Below, piece after piece: positions 10,874-19,915 of a stretch of DNA of 64,000 nucleotides. Positions within the stretch are counted from its first letter, which is position 1. The number at the start of each line of letters is the position of its first letter. The translations under genes and the position numbers were made by a program. The notes below the pieces were generated by a model. The model was not told the DNA's origin. It made no database searches and worked only from the letters and a program-made list of their open reading frames with translations. This stretch comes from Mesorhizobium sp. (GTDB lineage Bacteria > Pseudomonadota > Alphaproteobacteria > Rhizobiales > Rhizobiaceae), in NCBI GenBank assembly GCA_004017275.1, contig SAKE01000008.1, positions 18,112-82,111 on the forward strand, written 5' to 3'.

Positions 10874-12639
10874 GCTTCTTTGACCTCTTTGACTTCCTTG
10901 ACCACTTCGAGGGTTGGCAGCTGGGCTACCTTCGGCATCTGGGTCACTTTGCGGACCCGGTTGGCGAGTTCGTTGAACACGGCGTCGCGCGGTCCGAATA
11001 GGTCTTGTGCGCCGTGATTAAGCACCAACACCTTGTCGACCTTGTCCATGATGTTTGGGCGGTGTGCGATCAAGATGATGGTCGTTTTCGCCGCCTTGGC
11101 GATACCGATGGCGGCGGCCAGTGCGTCTTCGCCCTCTTTGTCGAGGTTGGAGTTGGGTTCGTCGAGAATGAGGAGCGCCGGGTCGCCGTAGAGTGCCCGC
11201 GCCAGCCCGATGCGCTGGCGCTGTCCGCCTGACAACACCGCGCCGGATTCGCCGATCTCGGTGGCGTAGCCCTTCGGCAGTCCTTTGATCAGTTCGTGAA
11301 CGCCCGCCATCTCCGCGGCCCTGACCACGTTGTTGAAGACCGCTGGGTTAAGTGGCGTGAAGCGGGCGATGTTCTCGGAGATAGTGCCGGCGAAGAGTTC
11401 GATGTCCTGCGGCAAGTAACCGACATGATGACCACGGTCCTCCGCCGCCCATTGGGCAACGTCCATACCATCCAGTAAGGCACGCCCCCCGGATGGACGC
11501 CAGGCACCGGCCAGTATTCGCGCCAGGCTCGTCTTGCCGGCTCCGCTCGGGCCGATCAACGCCATTGCTTCACCCGGCTCGAGGTGGAAGTTGATCCCTT
11601 TCAGGATATGTTCGCCACCCTGTCGGGCAAGCACAAGGTTGTCGGCCTCGAACCTGCCTTTCGGCCGCGGTAGTGGCAGAACCGGTGCGGCCTCCGGGTG
11701 CTGCCCGGCGACCGCGGTGAGACGCCGGTAAGCGGCACGCGCTCCAACCGTCGCCTTCCACGTGCCGATGGCTTGCTCGACCGGCGACAATGCCCGACCC
11801 ATCAGGATCGAAGCGGAGATCATGATGCCGGGTGAGGCCTCGTTGCGAAGGGCCAGATAGGCACCAAGGCCCAGTATGGCCATTTGCAAAGCCAGCCGGT
11901 GACAACGCGCGATGGCCGCGATGACACCGCCACGGTTGGCGGCAAGGACTTGTCCTTTGTTTGCCTCGTCCTGCTGTGCCTTCCAGCACTCCAGCAGTGG
12001 CTTCAACATGCCCATCGCCTGGACGACCTCGGCGTTGCGGATCGCCGCCTCGGCCTGCACGTATGCCCGCGACTGCGCACTCGCGGCCTCGGTCAACGGC
12101 TTGCGTGTGAGGTATTCGTTGAGCAATGCCAACGCAAACAGGACGATCCCGCCGCACAGCGCCAACCAGCCCAGCCAGGGGTGCATGAAGAATATGGCGG
12201 CGAAAAACAGCGGCGCCCAAGGCGCGTCGAGGATCGGGAAGATGCTCGGGCTGGTGAAGAAATTCCGCACCTGGTCGAGGTCGCGCAGCGGACGGGCGTT
12301 GGCCTGACCGGGAGCCGAAGCGGCGTATTCCACCGATGCGGTCAGCAGAACCGGTCCCAGCCGCGCGTTCATCCACGATCCGACCTTGGCCAGAAGACGC
12401 CCGCGCACCACCTCCAGCCCCGCCATTGTGGCGAGTGCCGCCGCCGCCATCAGCGACAGCATCAGCAGCGTCTCCAGGCTGTGGCTGGACAACACGCGGT
12501 GGTAGACCTGGAGCATATAAAGCGCCCCGGTCAGCATGAGCACGTTGATGCCGCCGCTGAACCAGACAAGCGGGCGGATGGCGCGCCTGACCTCTTTCAT
12601 CACCACCTGCAGGGCAGGGGGCTGTTGCTTGGTTTTCAT
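10870..12639 (-). CDS. Type I secretion ABC exporter, PrtD/HlyB-like permease-ATPase
   Basis: A 589-residue fused exporter: five to six membrane helices in residues 20-300, then an ATPase domain with Walker A GPSGAGKTS, signature LSGGQRQRIGLARA, Walker B LLILDEPNSNLD and H-loop IAHRP. There is no N-terminal C39 peptidase domain, which is the PrtD pattern for substrates with an uncleaved C-terminal signal. The C-terminal tail carries a short Val-Lys-Glu repeat (EVVKEVKEVKEA) encoded by tandem nucleotide repeats. The gene follows the substrate gene on the minus strand, separated by a strong hairpin, and is coupled to the HlyD gene. The substrate at 12707-16303 is the natural cargo. Confidence 0.93.
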   Translation of the reverse strand: MKTKQQPPALQVVMKEVRRAIRPLVWFSGGINVLMLTGALYMLQVYHRVLSSHSLETLLMLSLMAAAALATMAGLEVVRGRLLAKVGSWMNARLGPVLLTASVEYAASAPGQANARPLRDLDQVRNFFTSPSIFPILDAPWAPLFFAAIFFMHPWLGWLALCGGIVLFALALLNEYLTRKPLTEAASAQSRAYVQAEAAIRNAEVVQAMGMLKPLLECWKAQQDEANKGQVLAANRGGVIAAIARCHRLALQMAILGLGAYLALRNEASPGIMISASILMGRALSPVEQAIGTWKATVGARAAYRRLTAVAGQHPEAAPVLPLPRPKGRFEADNLVLARQGGEHILKGINFHLEPGEAMALIGPSGAGKTSLARILAGAWRPSGGRALLDGMDVAQWAAEDRGHHVGYLPQDIELFAGTISENIARFTPLNPAVFNNVVRAAEMAGVHELIKGLPKGYATEIGESGAVLSGGQRQRIGLARALYGDPALLILDEPNSNLDKEGEDALAAAIGIAKAAKTTIILIAHRPNIMDKVDKVLVLNHGAQDLFGPRDAVFNELANRVRKVTQMPKVAQLPTLEVVKEVKEVKEA

Positions 12640-12670
12640 AATTTACATCCCGGTCCTCTTGCGACAGGTC

Positions 12671-12696
12671 ACGGGGGCAGCATTGGCTGCCCCCGT
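12671..12696 (-). terminator. Strong hairpin between secreted-protein gene and its exporter
   Basis: Arms ACGGGGGCAGC (12671-12681) and GCTGCCCCCGT (12686-12696) are perfect inverses with a 4-base loop. There is no T-run, so it is more likely an attenuator or an mRNA 3' stabiliser than a complete terminator. Its place just after the abundant substrate gene and before the exporter suggests that it sets their ratio. Confidence 0.65.
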
Positions 12697-12706
12697 CGGC
12701 CGGGTG

Positions 12707-15700
12707 TCAGGCGACATCGACAAGTATGTCCTGCGTCAACGTCTGGTCCCCGTCCGCGTCCGCCACCTGGAAGGCGAAGTCGAGGTTGGCTGACGGCGTC
12801 TCGGTGACGGTCGTGCTGAAGGCGATGTCCACGATCTTCAGCACGTCATTATCGGCGCCGTCGAAGCTCACCAGATCGTTGGTCGCAACGCTGCTGCCGC
12901 CGCCAGCTCCGGTCCCCCTGATCAGGTTGATGGCACTGCCGGTGATCCCGTTGCCCGACTGCATGATCTGGACACCCTGCAGCAAGTACTCTTCGCCGGC
13001 TGCGTTGTAGTCGTTCTGCTCGATGATCACGAGGCCGTCATTGTTGTCGAGCGTGAACTCCGAGCTGTACGGGGACGGGACCTGACCCGTCTTGAAGATG
13101 TCGGCGTTCTGCACGTACATAGCCCGCGTGATCGAGGTGTCGTCCGCGGTGCCGAAGACGTTGTCGGCACCGTTGTCGGCCAGGTTGAGGATCAGCATCA
13201 GGTCCTCGCTGTTGCCGATGCCGTCGAACTTGATGGCCATGCTGCCGGCGAAGGCAGAGGTCTGAGGTGTCTGCTGCACCTCGGTTGCGATACCGACATT
13301 GTTGTCGAAGAACCGCAACGTGAGCAGTTCGCCTTTCTGGATCGTGTCACCGGCGACACCGTTGGTGCTCTGTGTCGCAGACACCCATGTTTCATTTGCG
13401 TTACTCACCATGTCGTGAGCGCCGAAGGCAAATGTGGAGTCGAAGGGGTCGGATTTCCCCTCGCCATCGGCCGTCAAACCGAACGGGTTGGCTTTGTTGA
13501 CCAAGTTGCCCGTGAACTGCACGTAGAAGTCTTCGTCAACATTCGGCGTGGCCCCGTCATCCGCCTGCAATTGTTCCACCACGATCTGCGGGTGGCCCGT
13601 ATTGCCCGTGGGCAGCTTGAACAAGAGCTGACTGGTGTGGATAAGGTCGAAGCTGAAGCCTTCGAGCGGGTCGGTCAGGGTGATGGTGTAGGTGCTGTCA
13701 TCCTTGTCGAAGACGAGGGTGCCAATCGCCGTGCCGGTCTGCTCGCCAGCCGCTGGGTCCGCATCGTAGGTAAAGGTGAAGTTGAACGTCGCCAAGAGGT
13801 CAGTCTCCGACGCGAGTGTGACGTCCGAGGTGATGAGATTGCCTCCGCCGCCGCCGGTGATCGTGCCGGTGAGTGCAATTTGGACGCCATCAAGCGGGTC
13901 GCCATTGCTATCGACAAAGTCAGAGTGCGTGGCGTCGTAGTACAAATCCGGGCGAGCATCCGCGCCGATGTCGTAGCCGAAAGCACCGGAAGCCGTTGCG
14001 CCGGCCGTGTTGGCCAGGGTTTCGTGGGTACCATCGCTACCGCCACCGGATGCATCACCGTCGAACGGCACCGTGATCGTCGGGCCGTCGTCCTCGAAGG
14101 TAAAGGCAGTGCCGATGTTGGCTGTTGCCGCGTCGGTGTCGCCGTCACCATCGGTGGCGGTCGCGGTTAGCGTAACCAGATCGGCCGCGGCAAGTACCGC
14201 CGCCGAAGCGCCGCTCTCCACGGGATCTGCCGGATCGTTATGGATGATCGAGCGGTTCTGGGTCAGCGTCACCTCGCCGGTGTTCTCATCGACGCTGATC
14301 AGGAAGGCGACGGTAGCCGTGTCGTTCTCCAGATAACCTTCGACTTCGCCATTGAGGTTGACGCGCAGCAGAATGTTGTCGCCGCTGAGGGTGTCGTCGA
14401 CGCCGCTGTCGACGTCTGCGCTCTTGACGTCGAGATCATAGGTGACGGCGCCGCCGTCGGCGCCGAATGCGGTGCTGAAGGCGGAAGCAAAGCCTGCCGA
14501 TGTGGTATCGGAAAGGTCGCTATCGTCGGTGGTCAGCGTCGGAATCGTGCCGTCAGCGGTCACGGTCGGCCCGTCATCCTCGAAGTGGAAGGCGTCGCCG
14601 ATATTGGCGGTTGCAGCGTCGGTGTCGCCGTCACCATCGGTGACAGTCGCGGTCAGTGTCACGAGGTCGGCCGCAGCGAGTACCGCCGCCGAAGCACCGC
14701 TCTCAACCGAATCTGCCGGGTCGTCATGGACGATCGCGCGGTTCTGGGTCAGCGTTACCTCGCCGGTGGCATCGACGCTGATCAGGAAGGCGACGGTAGC
14801 CGTGTCGTTCTCCAGATAACCTTCGACTTCGCCATTGAGGTTGACGCGCAGCAGAATGTTATCGCCGCTGAGGGTGTCGTCGAGGCCGCTGTCGACATTT
14901 GCGCTCTTAACGCCCAGCGCATAAGTGACACCGTCGAGGCCGTCGGCGCCGGCGTCAGTGGTAAAGACGGATGCGAATCCTGCTGATGTGGTATCGGGGA
15001 TGTTGGTGTCGTCGGTGGTCAGCGGCGGAACAGTGCCGTCGGCGGTCACCGTCGGCCCGTCGTCGTCGAAGTTGATGAGGGAGCCGACCTCTTCGGTGTG
15101 GGCGTTGGTGGTCGTCGCCGAGAAATGGAACTCGGTGATGTCGCACCCTTCGTTTGCATCGACCCCCGTAACGGTCAGCCGATCCATTTGGCTGGCGGTG
15201 GTGATATCGACGGTTGTGATGTTATCCAGCCCGGTGATGGTGACGGCGTTCCCGGTGCCGTCAAGCCCTGAGACATGGATCGTGCCGCTCGCCGTGACAT
15301 AGTCGCCATCGGCGGTGATGGTGGCGGCAAGCCCCGATGCGCCCGTCAACTCGATGCTGACGATATCAACAGGGCTGGTCGCGGTGCCGTCAAAGAAATC
15401 CGAGCCTTGCTCGTCGTCCGTATTGTCGAAGGCCTTGATCGTGATGTCCACCCGCTTATCCGGAGTGGAAGGCGTGATCTGGTTGATCGTAAACCCGGCC
15501 TCCGTGATGTCATCGAGATGGTTGTCGTACTGGATTTGCGAAGCAGTACCTGCGTTCAAGTCGCCGCCGGTCACAAAATCGACCTGCAGCGTTTCGGTCG
15601 GATTGATGCTCTGGTTATCGATGCCGAAGCCTTGTGTACTCACATTGGCAGTTCCACCGTTCAAACCAATCACCAGAAGCTGCTTGGCAGCGTCATCGGG

Positions 15701-16303
15701 CGAATTGATCAGGTAGAAATCGTGATTGCCGGGAGCGGCGTTCTGGCCTGAGAAACTGATCTCGGAGGTCCCCGCGATCGATGCGAACACCATATCGGTC
15801 AAATCGATGCGGTCATCCGGGTTGCTGTCCCCGCCGAGCGGATGCTGCAATGGCACATACTCAACCAAGTACAAATCCGCATTGGTGGAGCTGGTCGGGT
15901 CGAGCCCAAACGAGAAGGCGAGCGCCCCGCCCTCGTCGGGCTCAGCAGTCGGATCGTCAGTACCGATGACGCCGATCACGACGTTTGGATCAGTTGGGTC
16001 CTGGAACAGCCAGACATAATTGCCGTCGACCGTCCGGATGTCGGTGAGCACGCCGTCCGTGGTGGAAAACGGGTCTCCGTCGAGGTTCTGCGTGAGAACG
16101 ACCGAGGTGATGGTTTCCCCGGCGTCCCCCGTGGCCTGCACGAAGTCGGCCTTGAAGGCGACCTCCAGCGAGGTGCCGAGAGTCAGGAGATATTGCAGCG
16201 TGGGGTTGGTGTCGTGCGGCGCAAGCGACGCGTCGATATCGTCGTCGGTAAAGCCAGCGGTCTCGTCGATGATGATGTCTTGAGCTGCAATGTCGAGTGC
16301 CAT
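12707..16303 (-). CDS. Large repeat-containing type I secretion substrate (T1SS-143-type, 1198 aa)
   Basis: I chose the ATG at 16303, with AGGGGAGA seven bases upstream; an earlier in-frame start at 16381 lacks support. The protein is acidic, has no signal peptide, and is built from beta-rich units. Residues of about 414-735 hold two units of 161 residues that begin DDGPTVTADG and contain NLNGEVEGYLENDTATVAF, which are features of the T1SS-143/DUF5801 repeats. Further units with DGDGDTDAAT and DNNDG motifs follow. The C-terminus, ILVDVA, gives the acidic-then-hydrophobic ending common in PrtD-exported proteins. No RTX nonapeptides are present, unlike the protein at 1-2358. It is transcribed ahead of its ABC exporter and adaptor and probably works as a surface adhesin or matrix protein; this role is inference. 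Confidence 0.88.
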   Translation of the reverse strand: MALDIAAQDIIIDETAGFTDDDIDASLAPHDTNPTLQYLLTLGTSLEVAFKADFVQATGDAGETITSVVLTQNLDGDPFSTTDGVLTDIRTVDGNYVWLFQDPTDPNVVIGVIGTDDPTAEPDEGGALAFSFGLDPTSSTNADLYLVEYVPLQHPLGGDSNPDDRIDLTDMVFASIAGTSEISFSGQNAAPGNHDFYLINSPDDAAKQLLVIGLNGGTANVSTQGFGIDNQSINPTETLQVDFVTGGDLNAGTASQIQYDNHLDDITEAGFTINQITPSTPDKRVDITIKAFDNTDDEQGSDFFDGTATSPVDIVSIELTGASGLAATITADGDYVTASGTIHVSGLDGTGNAVTITGLDNITTVDITTASQMDRLTVTGVDANEGCDITEFHFSATTTNAHTEEVGSLINFDDDGPTVTADGTVPPLTTDDTNIPDTTSAGFASVFTTDAGADGLDGVTYALGVKSANVDSGLDDTLSGDNILLRVNLNGEVEGYLENDTATVAFLISVDATGEVTLTQNRAIVHDDPADSVESGASAAVLAAADLVTLTATVTDGDGDTDAATANIGDAFHFEDDGPTVTADGTIPTLTTDDSDLSDTTSAGFASAFSTAFGADGGAVTYDLDVKSADVDSGVDDTLSGDNILLRVNLNGEVEGYLENDTATVAFLISVDENTGEVTLTQNRSIIHNDPADPVESGASAAVLAAADLVTLTATATDGDGDTDAATANIGTAFTFEDDGPTITVPFDGDASGGGSDGTHETLANTAGATASGAFGYDIGADARPDLYYDATHSDFVDSNGDPLDGVQIALTGTITGGGGGNLITSDVTLASETDLLATFNFTFTYDADPAAGEQTGTAIGTLVFDKDDSTYTITLTDPLEGFSFDLIHTSQLLFKLPTGNTGHPQIVVEQLQADDGATPNVDEDFYVQFTGNLVNKANPFGLTADGEGKSDPFDSTFAFGAHDMVSNANETWVSATQSTNGVAGDTIQKGELLTLRFFDNNVGIATEVQQTPQTSAFAGSMAIKFDGIGNSEDLMLILNLADNGADNVFGTADDTSITRAMYVQNADIFKTGQVPSPYSSEFTLDNNDGLVIIEQNDYNAAGEEYLLQGVQIMQSGNGITGSAINLIRGTGAGGGSSVATNDLVSFDGADNDVLKIVDIAFSTTVTETPSANLDFAFQVADADGDQTLTQDILVDVA
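14288..14883 (-). repeat. Two 113-bp near-identical direct repeats (14288-14400 and 14771-14883)
   Basis: The segments 14288-14400 and 14771-14883 differ at one base (G or A at offset 90) and lie 483 bp, or 161 codons, apart in the same frame. They encode the NGEVEGYLENDTATVAFLIS core of the two T1SS-143 units. Third-position identity shows recent duplication or homogenisation. Confidence 0.9.
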
Positions 16304-16612
16304 GGAGATTCTCCCCTTTTTGAACACATCAAGAAAAGGGGTTCCCCTCCCCAGATGCCGGATGCCCCTACCCGAGCGCATCAGTCAGCGCACGGAATTG
16401 CGGCCTTTGATCCTGCAATGTGCCGCCAATGAAGAGGGCGCGTCCATTCCCGGTTCGATAGTATTGGGGTCAATGTCCGCACCTGATCGAACGATATATA
16501 TCTTTCGATAGATCAGGCCGGCGCAGGCGGTCGCGCCGGTATCACGGCCGAATCCGTCAGGCGCTTTCCGGCTGTTGAAGGCATCAATGTCTATGGCTGT
16601 TGAAAGCGATGG
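16304..16612. promoter_or_regulatory. Intergenic region with 20-bp palindrome upstream of the secretion locus
   Basis: This 309-bp stretch has no supported gene. It holds an imperfect palindrome at 16488-16507, CGAACGATATATATCTTTCG, in which 18 of 20 positions agree with the inverse complement. A related TTCGATAGT lies 30 bp to the left at 16454. The site is 185 bp upstream of the secretion substrate start and just past the 3' end of the LuxR-type regulator, so it could be a regulator-binding site for the secretion operon. This is inference. Confidence 0.45.
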
Positions 16613-17260
16613 TCAGAGCAAGCCGGTGTGGCGTGTTCCTGAATGGTCGGCGTCTTTGCCATGCGCCGCCCAGGCCAGTTCCGCCCGGCCGCCGAGGTTA
16701 AGCTTGGCGTAGACGTGATGCAGGTGCATCTTCACCGTGCCTTCGGATACGTGCAGCCGCTGCGCGATGGTCTTGTTGCGCAACCCGCGCGAAACGAGAT
16801 CGGCGATCTCGGTCTCCCGCCCGGTCAGCCTGGACATTGGCTGCGGCTGCGATCCGGGCATCAGCAGTTGCTGGACGATCTTGTTGTCGATCCATTTCTT
16901 ACCGCTCGCCACCGCATTCACGCATTCGACGAGATTGCGGTGGCTGATGCCGTCCAGAAGCAGGCCGTCGACGTCGAGCGTCTGTATTTCCTTGATATCG
17001 AGCCTGCCGGTTGGCTGCACGATGAAGATGATGCCGAGATCGCTGCTGCAGGCCTTCAGCCGGGAGGAAAGAGCTGATGTCTGGGGGTCCGCGATATCCA
17101 GGCCGACGATGACGATATCAGGCCGTTGGCGCTCCACATGAAGGAGAACGTCGGCAGGGCGGCGGCACTGGGCGACAACATCGTGTCCAGCCTTCTGCAA
17201 CACCCACTCCAGACCGGCGAGATATACCCCCCGCGGGTCCGCTACAACCAAAGTTGACAT
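16613..17260 (-). CDS. LuxR/NarL-type response regulator with atypical receiver domain
   Basis: A 215-residue protein with a receiver-like N-terminal half and a C-terminal LuxR helix-turn-helix (LTGRETEIADLVSRGLRNK, then IAQRLHVSEGTVKMHLHHVYAKL). In the receiver the phospho-acceptor position of the usual PDVVLLD strand reads PDIVIVG, so the conserved Asp is a Gly, although an Asp follows two residues later. Phosphorylation by a histidine kinase is therefore doubtful, and none is adjacent. It is encoded upstream of, and in the same direction as, the type I secretion locus and is a plausible local activator. The upstream region is AT-rich (17336-17385), consistent with a promoter. Confidence 0.85.
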   Translation of the reverse strand: MSTLVVADPRGVYLAGLEWVLQKAGHDVVAQCRRPADVLLHVERQRPDIVIVGLDIADPQTSALSSRLKACSSDLGIIFIVQPTGRLDIKEIQTLDVDGLLLDGISHRNLVECVNAVASGKKWIDNKIVQQLLMPGSQPQPMSRLTGRETEIADLVSRGLRNKTIAQRLHVSEGTVKMHLHHVYAKLNLGGRAELAWAAHGKDADHSGTRHTGLL

Positions 17261-17613
17261 GCGAACACCGTCCGTAAAAAACGCAACGAACTTGGTTAAA
17301 CACCCGTTACATCAGGAAACCAGAGCTTAAGCCGATTGTCAAGTAATAGCTAATATAGTTGCTGCTATAATAATAATCCGAGGCTGTCAGGCCGGAGCGG
17401 GCGCCCCCGCACGGCAGTGAGTTCGGCTGTTGGATGAAGGCAGCGGTAGAGGAGGGCGCGCGCTACCGCCTTTCCCACACTCATCGATGTGCCAATCCGA
17501 AGGCGCTCGGGATGCCCATGCCGCAGGTCGATTTATCAGGGTTGCCGCGATCCCGACCGATGCCGTAGACACTGCGACCTTATCAGCGTTTGAGGTTGGT
17601 GGAGAAGAAGCAC
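17261..17613. other. Intergenic region between divergent LuxR and fghA genes
   Basis: This stretch holds no ORF that I can support. The left third (17330-17385) is AT-rich, with TAATATAGTT and TATAATAATAAT runs that could provide promoter elements. The right part contains GCGCTACCGCCTTT near 17459, similar to a string at 22729 and, less closely, one at 55096, which may be degraded dispersed repeats. Confidence 0.4.
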
Positions 17614-18459
17614 ATGCCAGAGTCGATGAAGGTCATCTCCGCCGCCAAGTCGCATGGCGGCGTACAAGGCGTCTATTCCCACGCTTCGGATGCCTGCGCC
17701 TGCGACATGATTTTTGCCGTTTTCGTGCCGCCGCAGGCTCGTGAAACGCCTTGCCCGGTGGTCTGGTACCTCCCCGGCCTGACTTGCACCCATGCCAATG
17801 TGGTGGACAAGGGCGAGTACAGACAGATGGCCGCGGAGCTCGGCCTGATCGTCGTCTGTCCCGACACCAGTCCACGTGGTGCCGACATTCCCGACGAAAA
17901 GGACAATTGGCAGTTTGGCAGCGGCGCCGGCTTCTACGTCGACGCGACACAGGAGCCTTATGCGAAGAACTATCGCATGTACTCCTACATCAGTGAGGAG
18001 CTACCGGCCCTGATCGCCCGCGAGTTTCCGGCCGATATGGCGCGTCAGGCAATCCTTGGCCACTCGATGGGTGGTCACGGTGCGCTGACGATTGCATTGA
18101 AAAATCCCGGGCGCTTCAGGAGTTGCTCGGCGTTTGCGCCGATCGTGCAGCCAAGCACCGCCGGCTGGTCAAGGCCAGCCTTCGAGAAGTATCTCGGCAA
18201 GGACGAGACTTCGTGGCGGAGCTATGACGCCACCGCGCTTGTCGAGGATGGGCGCCGTTTCCCCGAGCTTCTCATCGACCAGGGCACGTCGGACGGGTTT
18301 CTCAACGATGGACTGAGGCCCTGGCTTCTGGAAGCGGCCTGCGCCAAGGCCGGCATTCCGCTGACACTGCGCATGCAGGACGGCTACGATCATTCGTACT
18401 TCTTCATTTCGACATTCATGGACGACCATCTGAAATGGCATGCGGCACGGCTTGCATAA
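17614..18459 (+). CDS. fghA: S-formylglutathione hydrolase
   Basis: A 281-residue esterase D-type alpha/beta hydrolase. It shows the family features PCPVVWYLPGLTCTHANV, DTSPRGADIPDE, GAGFYVDATQEP and the nucleophile elbow GHSMGGHGAL. Asp in IDQGTSDGF and His in YDHSYFF complete the triad. It hydrolyses S-formylglutathione to formate and glutathione, the second step of glutathione-dependent formaldehyde detoxification in the cytosol. I chose the ATG at 17614, since GGAG precedes it. The partner formaldehyde dehydrogenase gene is not next to it here. Confidence 0.95.
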   Translation: MPESMKVISAAKSHGGVQGVYSHASDACACDMIFAVFVPPQARETPCPVVWYLPGLTCTHANVVDKGEYRQMAAELGLIVVCPDTSPRGADIPDEKDNWQFGSGAGFYVDATQEPYAKNYRMYSYISEELPALIAREFPADMARQAILGHSMGGHGALTIALKNPGRFRSCSAFAPIVQPSTAGWSRPAFEKYLGKDETSWRSYDATALVEDGRRFPELLIDQGTSDGFLNDGLRPWLLEAACAKAGIPLTLRMQDGYDHSYFFISTFMDDHLKWHAARLA

Positions 18460-18604
18460 GCCGAAGTCCCAGCGATGCGCTCGGATCGTCCAGGCTTGCG
18501 ATAATGCCGGCGAGCCGCGACCGAGGGAGCGGGCCATGCTTCCTTGCGCGGTTTGGGATACCTATCTGTCGAGAGAACGACGGATATCAAGACAGGCGGT
18601 AGGC

Positions 18605-19879
18605 GTGGCGCAACGATCGGGAAGTGCTGATCTTCCACTTCATGGTGGGCGCGTGCCCAAGTGGCTCGGCGACCGCATGACGCGTCTCGGCCCCGTGATG
18701 TGCGAGGCGATCATTCATCACTACGGTCGCGATGAGTTGCTGCGGCGGCTGGCGCAACCGTTCTGGTTCCAGTCCTTTGGCGCCGTGATGGGTATGGACT
18801 GGCACTCGTCCGGCATCACGACCAGCGTCGTCGGCGCCCTGAAACGGGGGCTCACCCCACTTTCCGGCGAACTCGGAATTCATGTCTGCGGCGGCCGCGG
18901 TTCGCATTCGCGCAAAACCCCGCATGAACTGGAAGCCATCGGCGAACGTGTCGGCTTTGACGGAGCGGGCCTGGCAACCGCCAGCCGGCTTGTCGCCAAG
19001 GTGGACAGTGCTGCCGTCCAGGACGGTTTCGATCTCTACCTGCATGGCTTCATCGTCACCGATGACGGTCACTGGGTCGTGGTGCAGCAGGGCATGAACG
19101 GCGACAGCAAGGTGGCGCGCCGCTACCATTGGCTCTCCGAAGGCCTGAAGAGTTTTGTCGATCAGCCGCATGCCGCCATCGAGGGCGCCAATCAGGGCGA
19201 GATCGTCAACCTGACCGACCGGCGCGCCGAGGCGTCGCGCCAAGGGCAACTGAACCTTCTGCAGGACCTCGGACCGGATCGTATCCTGGGCGAGCTCGCA
19301 GCGTTGGAACGTGGCGCGGCGCCGACGCCACGACGGGAGCCGGAGCAGCCGCTGCTGCCGCATCTGGTCATGCCGGCTCATCATGACGTTCGCGAAAGCG
19401 ATGTCGTCATGCATCGTCTTCACGGCAACATCGCCGCCGCCGCCGATCGCGGTCCCACCGATTTTGCCGAACTTCTTTTGGTCCCCGGCGTCGGCGCACG
19501 CACGGTACGCGCGCTGGCCCTCGTTGCCGAAGTGATGCATGGCGCGCCTTGCCGTTTTTCCGATCCCGGCCGGTTCTCGCTGGCGCATGGCGGCAAGGAC
19601 AGGCACCCGTTCCCTGTGCCGCTTAAGGTCTATGACGAGACGATCGGCGTGCTGAAGTCGGCCGTGCAAAAGGCAAAGCTCGGTCGCGAAGAAGAAATCG
19701 GCGCCTTGAAACGGCTCGACGATCAGTCGCGGCAAGTCGAACGATACGCCACCGGCCCCAGCCTGAAGGAAATTGTCGCCGGAGAATTCGACCAGTCGCA
19801 TCTGCTTGGCGGTCGCAGTGTGTTTGGGTGGGAAGCGGCGCCGGACACGGTGCCGGCTGAACGGAATAACAAAGCCTGA
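18605..19879 (+). CDS. DUF763 family protein
   Basis: Start GTG at 18605 gives the N-terminus MAQRSGSADLPLHGG, which agrees with the usual beginning of DUF763 proteins; AGGCGG lies upstream. The 424-residue protein keeps the family landmarks WFQSFGAVMGMDWHSSG, TTSVVGALKRGL, GGRGSHSRKTP and PAHHDVRESD. A segment LLLVPGVGARTVRALALVAE near residue 290 resembles a helix-hairpin-helix DNA-binding motif. The biochemical function of the family is not known to me. The hairpin motif makes a nucleic-acid role possible, which is inference. It follows fghA on the same strand with a 145-bp gap and is probably a separate unit. Confidence 0.85.
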   Translation: MAQRSGSADLPLHGGRVPKWLGDRMTRLGPVMCEAIIHHYGRDELLRRLAQPFWFQSFGAVMGMDWHSSGITTSVVGALKRGLTPLSGELGIHVCGGRGSHSRKTPHELEAIGERVGFDGAGLATASRLVAKVDSAAVQDGFDLYLHGFIVTDDGHWVVVQQGMNGDSKVARRYHWLSEGLKSFVDQPHAAIEGANQGEIVNLTDRRAEASRQGQLNLLQDLGPDRILGELAALERGAAPTPRREPEQPLLPHLVMPAHHDVRESDVVMHRLHGNIAAAADRGPTDFAELLLVPGVGARTVRALALVAEVMHGAPCRFSDPGRFSLAHGGKDRHPFPVPLKVYDETIGVLKSAVQKAKLGREEEIGALKRLDDQSRQVERYATGPSLKEIVAGEFDQSHLLGGRSVFGWEAAPDTVPAERNNKA

Positions 19880-19915
19880 CAGGTTCGAGTTGAGAGCGAA
19901 CTCCTGCCCGAGGGA

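Noticed and set aside
9509..11017. 502-codon plus-strand ORF opposite the HlyD gene
   Set aside because: It is the reverse frame of the HlyD and exporter genes, which show full motif sets and coupled starts.
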